This document shows, piece by piece, positions 13,352 through 13,575 of a DNA stretch of 13,575 nucleotides. The notes below the pieces were generated by a model. That model searched no databases. It saw only the letters and a program-made list of their open reading frames with translations, and was not told where the DNA came from. The position numbers and the translations under genes are program-made. The stretch lies in contig CAMSEX010000025.1 in the NCBI GenBank assembly GCA_947057875.1, positions 1-13,575 of the forward strand. Reading direction: 5' to 3'. Each line of letters begins with the position of its first letter. Within the stretch, counting starts at the first letter, position 1. The DNA is from an uncultured Clostridium sp. GTDB taxonomy: Bacteria; Bacillota; Clostridia; TANB77; CAG-508.

Positions 13352-13575
13352 ATGAAGAAAATAATTCAAATCATGTATAGGGTATTTCTTGTTTTTTTGT
13401 TGATGACTTTGGTGTCTGTGATTTATGCAAGATATATCCAAAAGGAGCCCATTGTGAAATTGGGGAAATATGCGATTTTAGTGGTTCTTACAGATAGCAT
13501 GGAACCAACAATTGAGGGGAGCGAATTGATTTTAATTAAAGAAGAAAGCACATATCAAGCAGGAGACATTGTTAC
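13352..13575 (+). CDS. SipW-type signal peptidase I (3' truncated by window end)
   Basis: 74 codons are visible, then the window ends. ATG 13352 has AAAGGAG (13342-13348) 3 bases upstream. Residues 9-25 are a membrane helix. The catalytic-serine box reads VVLTDSMEPTIEGSELILIK, with Ser49 in SMEP, and QAGDIV begins the next conserved box. SMEPTI followed by a short path to GDIV is typical of signal peptidase I of the ER/SipW branch, in which a His replaces the Lys of the classic enzyme; that residue lies beyond the window. It probably removes the signal peptide of the TasA-like protein encoded upstream. The box has Thr-Asp before SMEP, where SGSMEP is more usual. The gene symbol is left empty because the subfamily cannot be fixed from this fragment. 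Confidence 0.85.
   Translation, partial: MKKIIQIMYRVFLVFLLMTLVSVIYARYIQKEPIVKLGKYAILVVLTDSMEPTIEGSELILIKEESTYQAGDIV

Noticed and set aside
1..13575. CRISPR array, tRNA/rRNA genes, insertion sequences, alternative genetic code
   Set aside because: No regular repeat array, clover-leaf or rRNA motif, or transposase was seen, and TGA ends ireB at the ruvX overlap, so the code is standard.

Overview
The window looks like the end of a metagenomic or draft contig from an AT-rich, low-GC Gram-positive bacterium (Bacillota, most likely an uncultured clostridial gut-type lineage). The grounds are the AT-rich sequence, strong AGGAGG Shine-Dalgarno sites, sigma-A type promoters, frequent TTG starts, the conserved ireB-ruvX-DUF1292 block and a TasA/SipW-type pair. 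All genes are on the + strand. TGA, TAA and TAG all behave as stops, so the code is standard. Bases 7-39 are not biological: they match the Illumina TruSeq read-1 adapter and were left on the contig end.

Layout: (1) 40-1449 is the C-terminal part of pheT (phenylalanyl-tRNA synthetase beta chain), cut by the contig end. (2) 1482-2812 is a single-gene unit with its own promoter and terminator. It encodes a secreted cell-wall glucosaminidase with G5, SH3b and GH73 domains. (3) 2865-8229 is a probable five-gene operon behind a clear promoter and a leader hairpin that abuts the ribosome binding site. In order it encodes a small two-helix membrane protein, a 1006-residue protein, a membrane-anchored GAF protein, IreB and RuvX. 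The 1006-residue protein joins a receiver-like N-terminus, two AT-hooks, a long acidic linker and a MinD/TadZ-like domain with a dead P-loop. The GAF protein carries a GGDEF domain that has lost its catalytic residues. (4) 8245-8694 is a DUF1292 gene with its own promoter and terminator. (5) 8751-12205 holds mgtE (magnesium channel/transporter) and an OmpR-type response regulator with its histidine kinase, closed by a strong terminator. (6) 12263-13575 is a strong extended -10 promoter, a leader of about 290 nt with C-rich hairpin loops, a TasA-like secreted protein, an intergenic RNA with mutually exclusive pairings, and the start of a SipW-type signal peptidase cut off by the window end.

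How the parts work together: most of the window concerns the cell envelope and signalling (wall hydrolase, IreB of the PASTA-kinase pathway, two-component system, matrix fibre protein with its dedicated peptidase). The strongest candidate for an undescribed system is the 2946-7543 cassette. Two neighbouring proteins there keep the folds of a MinD/TadZ ATPase and a diguanylate cyclase but have lost the catalytic residues of both, beside a small membrane protein. They share a transcript with ireB and ruvX. A non-catalytic, membrane-linked scaffold or sensor, possibly touching DNA through the AT-hooks, is the inference. The second candidate is the pair of RNA structures around the TasA-like gene.
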